From positions 186,001 through 250,000 of the forward strand of contig NZ_JAAOTJ010000007.1 of assembly GCF_011297335.1 (NCBI RefSeq): a stretch of 64,000 bases of DNA, given 5' to 3'. The translations under genes and the position numbers were made by a program. The notes beneath the pieces were generated by a model. That model did no database searches. It saw nothing but the letters and a program-made list of their open reading frames with translations, and was not told the DNA's origin. Every line of letters starts with the position of its first letter. The first letter of the stretch is position 1. This document shows, one piece after another, positions 61,123-64,000 of the stretch. The DNA is from Catellatospora methionotrophica. Lineage in GTDB: Bacteria > Actinomycetota > Actinomycetes > Mycobacteriales > Micromonosporaceae.

Positions 61123-62573
61123 GTGTCAACAAGAAGGCAGTTGCCTACATCCGCGTTTCGGCCGTGATGGGCAGGGAGGAGCTGATCTCTCCAGAGCTGC
61201 AAATGTTTGAGATCGAAACATTCGCCAAGCGCCACGGCCTGGACATCGTGCGCCGCATTGAGGACATCGACCGATCCGGCCGCAGTTTCACCAAGCGGCG
61301 TATTGACGAAGTAATCGCAGGGATTGAAGCTTCTCAATGGAAGCATGTGATCCTTTGGAAATGGTCACGATGGGGGCGGAATCTCCAGCAATCGCTCCTA
61401 TACCTTGCAATCACCGAGCAGGCAGGAGGCGTGGTCCGAGCGGCGACAGAGGACTTTGACCCGACGACGAGCGTTGGCCGGTTCACGCGTGATCAGATGT
61501 TGCTCATCGCTGAGCTACAGAGCAACCAAATCGGTGATAGCTGGAAAGAGACACATGGCAAGCGCCGTCGCAACGGATTGCCGCACACCACACAGAAGAG
61601 GCTGGGCTATACATACAGCCGTGAGACTGGGTACAGAGTTCAAGAAAACGAAGCAGAGCTAGTGCGTGAGGCGTATAACCGGTACGTCTCCGGTAAGTCG
61701 CTAGCCTCACTGGCAGGCGAATGGAACGCCAGTGGGCTGCGGACGACGCAAGACAAACTATGGACCGACACCTCAATTCGGCTCATGCTTGACAATGGCT
61801 TCGCCGCTGGACTAATACGCGAACGGAGCGATACGCAATCCGGACGACGACCGGAACATTTCGACAAGTGGCGCAGGGGTGCTCATCAGCCCGTAATTTC
61901 CGAATATGTGTGGAAGGCATATCAGCGAAGGCGCGCCGAAATGGCGCGCCTACCCGTGCGACATCGACGAGCAACGCACGCATTTAGCGCCCTCCTCGTC
62001 TGCGGCTACGACGCGTGCGGCAGACCGATGATTGCCGTTAGATCGGGCCGCAAGAATTATCTCAACTGGAGTTGCAAGTACGCGCAAGATACCAAGGTTC
62101 ATCCGTCCAACCGAATCTCCAACGTTCGCCTTGAGTTGGTGGTCATGGAATGGATCGAGCGGGAATCTGTAGGCGGTGTAGATATTGACGAGGAGGCTGA
62201 GCGATTCGAGCGGGCCGAAGCATCGGTAATAGAGGTGAGCCGCCTCCGAGGAGAGCTATCTCGGCTAGCCGCGAAGCGCAAACGGCTGCTCGCGGCGTAC
62301 ACCGATGGGGTGGTAGATGAAGAGGACTACAAAGAGCAGCGAGAAGAGATCAAGCTTGCGATCGCTGCGACTTCGACTGAACTTGAGGCCGAGGAGGAGC
62401 GACTCGCCACGGAGGGGGCAGACCCCCTGCCTGCCTTCCGAACCATCCGCGACGAGTGGAAACGGTTCACCACCGAGGAACGGAACCACGCGCTCAGGGC
62501 CGTCCTGGCGCGCATCGTGATCCACCCCGGACCTTATGGCTCCGGAAAGGTTCAGCCGGTTTCTCGGTGGTGA
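61119..62573 (+). CDS. Large serine recombinase (element integrase)
   Basis: The N-terminal resolvase domain has the catalytic serine in AYIRVSAV, the arginine region RIEDIDRSGRSF and VILWKWSRWGRN. A recombinase domain follows (about 155-260, RRRNGLPHTTQKRLGYTYSR), then a zinc-ribbon-like segment (LVCGYDACGRP and NWSCKYAQD) with an embedded coiled coil (about 360-430, RGELSRLAAKRKRLLAAY). At 484 residues it is of phage-integrase type. It is the last gene before attR. Lower GC than the backbone. Confidence 0.93.
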   Translation: MSVNKKAVAYIRVSAVMGREELISPELQMFEIETFAKRHGLDIVRRIEDIDRSGRSFTKRRIDEVIAGIEASQWKHVILWKWSRWGRNLQQSLLYLAITEQAGGVVRAATEDFDPTTSVGRFTRDQMLLIAELQSNQIGDSWKETHGKRRRNGLPHTTQKRLGYTYSRETGYRVQENEAELVREAYNRYVSGKSLASLAGEWNASGLRTTQDKLWTDTSIRLMLDNGFAAGLIRERSDTQSGRRPEHFDKWRRGAHQPVISEYVWKAYQRRRAEMARLPVRHRRATHAFSALLVCGYDACGRPMIAVRSGRKNYLNWSCKYAQDTKVHPSNRISNVRLELVVMEWIERESVGGVDIDEEAERFERAEASVIEVSRLRGELSRLAAKRKRLLAAYTDGVVDEEDYKEQREEIKLAIAATSTELEAEEERLATEGADPLPAFRTIRDEWKRFTTEERNHALRAVLARIVIHPGPYGSGKVQPVSRW

Positions 62574-62578
62574 GTCGT

Positions 62579-62624
62579 CTTCGCCATGGGCGGGCATGTG
62601 CAACCATGCTCGCCCATGGCGAAG
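62579..62624 (+). terminator. Terminator after integrase gene
   Basis: 14-bp perfect arms (CTTCGCCATGGGCG and complement) with a further inner stem GCATG/CATGC. It lies 50 bp from attR and would shield ssb from integrase transcripts. Confidence 0.85.
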
Positions 62625-62656
62625 CCCCCCGATCATGCGTTGACCTGCGATTATGG

Positions 62657-63307
62657 GTGGGTATTTTAGGCCGTCCCACGATCGTCGGGAACGTGCTCAC
62701 CGCGCCGGAGTGGCGGCGCACCAGCCAGTCCGGGCAGCTCGTGGCCAACTTCAAGGTGGCCTCCACGGCCCGCCGGCTGGACCGGGCCAACAACCGCTGG
62801 GTCGACGGGAACAGCCTGCGCGTGCGCGTCAACTGCTGGCGGCGGCTCGCCGAGGGCGTGGCCAGTTCGGTGATGGTGGGCGATCCCGTGGTGGTCGTCG
62901 GCCGCCTCTACACCCGGGACTGGATCGACGAGGACGGCCAGCGCCGCGTGATGTACGAGCTGGAGGCGGCGGCGGTCGGCCACGACCTGTCCCGGGGCCG
63001 GGGCCGGTTCGCCCGGACCAAGCCGGGGACCTCGACCAGCGCGATCGAGGACGGCACCGGCGAGAGCCGGGTGGGCGACGAGCAGACCGAGCCCGCGCCC
63101 GACATGCGGATCGGCCCGGACCCGAACGACCCGCTGTTCGCCGACGACGACCCGGCCTTCGGCGGGGCGTTCGACCTCGACGCGATCGCGTCGCTGCGCG
63201 GCGGCGGCATGGGGGCCGAACTGGTCGCTGGTGAGCAGGACGCCGACGACGAGGAGGACGACGAGGACGAGGCGGCGGCACGCTCGCGCGTGCCGGTCGC
63301 GGCGTAG
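62657..63307 (+). pseudogene. ssb: 3' portion of split chromosomal ssb gene with possible element-supplied start
   Basis: From the core onwards this encodes all of an SSB except its first six residues: TIVGNVLTAPEWRRTSQSGQ, then the OB-fold strands, MVGDPVVVVGRLYTRDW and a long acidic tail that ends RSRVPVAA, without the DxxPF tip. An in-frame GTG at 62657 lies inside the element and would give MGILGRP ahead of TIVG, so a slightly altered protein could still be made. No clear ribosome site precedes it. In the uninserted state the start would be 37,753. Confidence 0.8.
62677..62688 (+). other. attR: right attachment core
   Basis: Identical 12-mer CACGATCGTCGG to attL at 37,770. The ssb reading frame resumes at ACG (62,678) and goes on with GTC GGG AAC, continuing the SSB sequence VGN. 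Confidence 0.85.
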
Positions 63308-63328
63308 CCCCCGGGAGGGGACGGGGGA

Positions 63329-63366
63329 GGGGCGACCGGTGGGCTTGCTGGGGAGCCGGTCGCCCC
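63329..63366 (+). terminator. Terminator after ssb
   Basis: 11-bp perfect GC arms (GGGGCGACCGG and complement) around a 16-base loop between ssb and cobQ. Confidence 0.65.
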
Positions 63367-63413
63367 GCTCCGGGCCTGGAATGCGGGCGACGGGGGTCCC
63401 CTAGGCTGGGTGC

Positions 63414-64000
63414 ATGAGCGGGATCTTGATCGCCGGCACCACCTCCGACGCCGGCAAGAGCGTGCTGACCGCCGGGGTGTGCCGCTGGCTGCACCGGCGC
63501 GGCGTGCGGGTGGCCCCGTTCAAGGCGCAGAACATGTCGAACAACTCGGCGGTCGTCGTCGACGCGCGGGGGCGCGGCGGTGAGATCGGGCGGGCCCATG
63601 CGCTGCAGGCCGTCGCCAGCGGGCAGGAGCCGCAGGTGCGGTTCAACCCGGTGCTGCTCAAGCCGGGCAGCGACCACACGAGCCAGGTCGTGCTGCTGGG
63701 ACAGGCGGTGGACACCATCGACGCGGCGAACTTCCGGCAGCTCAAGCCCGCCATGTCGGGCGCCGCGTTCGCCGCCTACGACGAACTGCTGGCCGAGTAC
63801 GACGTGGTGGTCTGCGAGGGTGCGGGCAGCCCGGCCGAGATCAATCTGCGGGACCACGACTACGTCAACATGGGGCTGGCCCGGCACGGGCGGATGCCCA
63901 CCATCGTGGTCGGCGACATCGATCGCGGCGGCGTCTTCGCGGCCATGTTCGGCACCGTCGCCCTGCTCGACGCCGAAGACCAGGCGCTGGTCGCCGGGTT
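63414..64000 (+). CDS. cobQ: Cobyric acid synthase, truncated by window end
   Basis: CobQ amidates side chains of adenosylcobyrinic acid diamide in B12 synthesis. The N-terminal DTBS-like domain is visible: [20 protein letters not shown] (P-loop), [46 protein letters not shown] and [13 protein letters not shown]. Only the first 195 codons are in the window. ATG 63414 is the natural start. It follows ssb by 106 bp with a terminator between. Confidence 0.95.
   Translation, partial: MSGILIAGTTSDAGKSVLTAGVCRWLHRRGVRVAPFKAQNMSNNSAVVVDARGRGGEIGRAHALQAVASGQEPQVRFNPVLLKPGSDHTSQVVLLGQAVDTIDAANFRQLKPAMSGAAFAAYDELLAEYDVVVCEGAGSPAEINLRDHDYVNMGLARHGRMPTIVVGDIDRGGVFAAMFGTVALLDAEDQALVAG

Larger units (their letters stand above)
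37770..62688. mobile_element. 24.9-kb serine-integrase AICE-like integrative conjugative element in ssb
   Basis: The borders come from the split ssb gene and the identical 12-bp core at each end. Inside lie, left to right: lower-GC cargo (secreted paralogues, glycosyltransferase-lipoprotein fusion, decayed replication module, PIN-like nuclease, OLD-type ATPase), a regulatory module (Xis-like HTH, NUDIX, XRE-like TPR regulator), a transfer module ending in a TraB/FtsK-like translocase, a replication module (prim-pol and DUF3631 protein) and a serine recombinase next to the right end. Single-translocase transfer plus a prim-pol replicase is the AICE plan; most AICEs use tyrosine integrases, so a serine enzyme is less common. 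Confidence 0.9.

Overview
The window is high-GC DNA from an actinomycete. The SARP regulator, the XRE/DUF5753 plus DUF397 cluster, the HrdD-type sigma factor, the cobalamin-riboswitch-controlled class I ribonucleotide reductase and the c-di-AMP riboswitch ahead of an NlpC/P60 hydrolase all fit. The gene content and palindromic repeats make Micromonosporaceae the likeliest family, but that is an inference; no rRNA or species marker is present.

Positions 1-37,600 are ordinary chromosome. In order: a MarR/GbsR regulator; a sugar cluster (ROK regulator, ribose-type ABC importer, Gfo/Idh/MocA oxidoreductase, TIM-barrel isomerase); two secreted M23 peptidases divergent from a SARP; a GlxA/FtrA regulator divergent from a rhodanese; a cobalamin riboswitch with nrdAB; an HD hydrolase; an MHYT protein; a dTMP-kinase-like protein; an RpiR regulator with murQ; a group 2 sigma factor; an NlpC/P60 hydrolase behind a ydaO riboswitch; a DUF397/XRE/kinase cluster; a nuclease; ohr-ohrR with an oxidoreductase; an M16-like peptidase; and a tRNA-Arg(UCU).

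Positions 37,770-62,688 hold a mobile element of about 24.9 kb that had to be recognised from its ends. A chromosomal ssb gene starts at 37,753 and is cut after its sixth codon. The rest of the gene resumes in the same frame at 62,678. A 12-bp identical core lies at both junctions, and a serine recombinase sits just inside the right end. The element looks like an actinomycete integrative and conjugative element (AICE): TraB/FtsK-type translocase, prim-pol replication protein with a DUF3631 partner, NUDIX and regulator pair, small Xis-like HTH protein, its own SSB and many small transfer-module proteins.

The left third of the element (37.8-47.4 kb) is lower-GC cargo: two divergent secreted paralogues, a GT87-type glycosyltransferase fused to a lipoprotein-like domain, a decayed prim-pol copy with its small membrane partner, a PIN-like nuclease, and an OLD-type ATPase/TOPRIM protein between 250-bp direct repeats. 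A 95-bp inverted repeat with GGTACGGCT iterons brackets the conserved backbone (47.4 and 60.7 kb). A GGTAAC-rich nested palindrome follows traB.

To the right of the element lie the remainder of ssb and the start of cobQ (cobyric acid synthase), which runs off the window.
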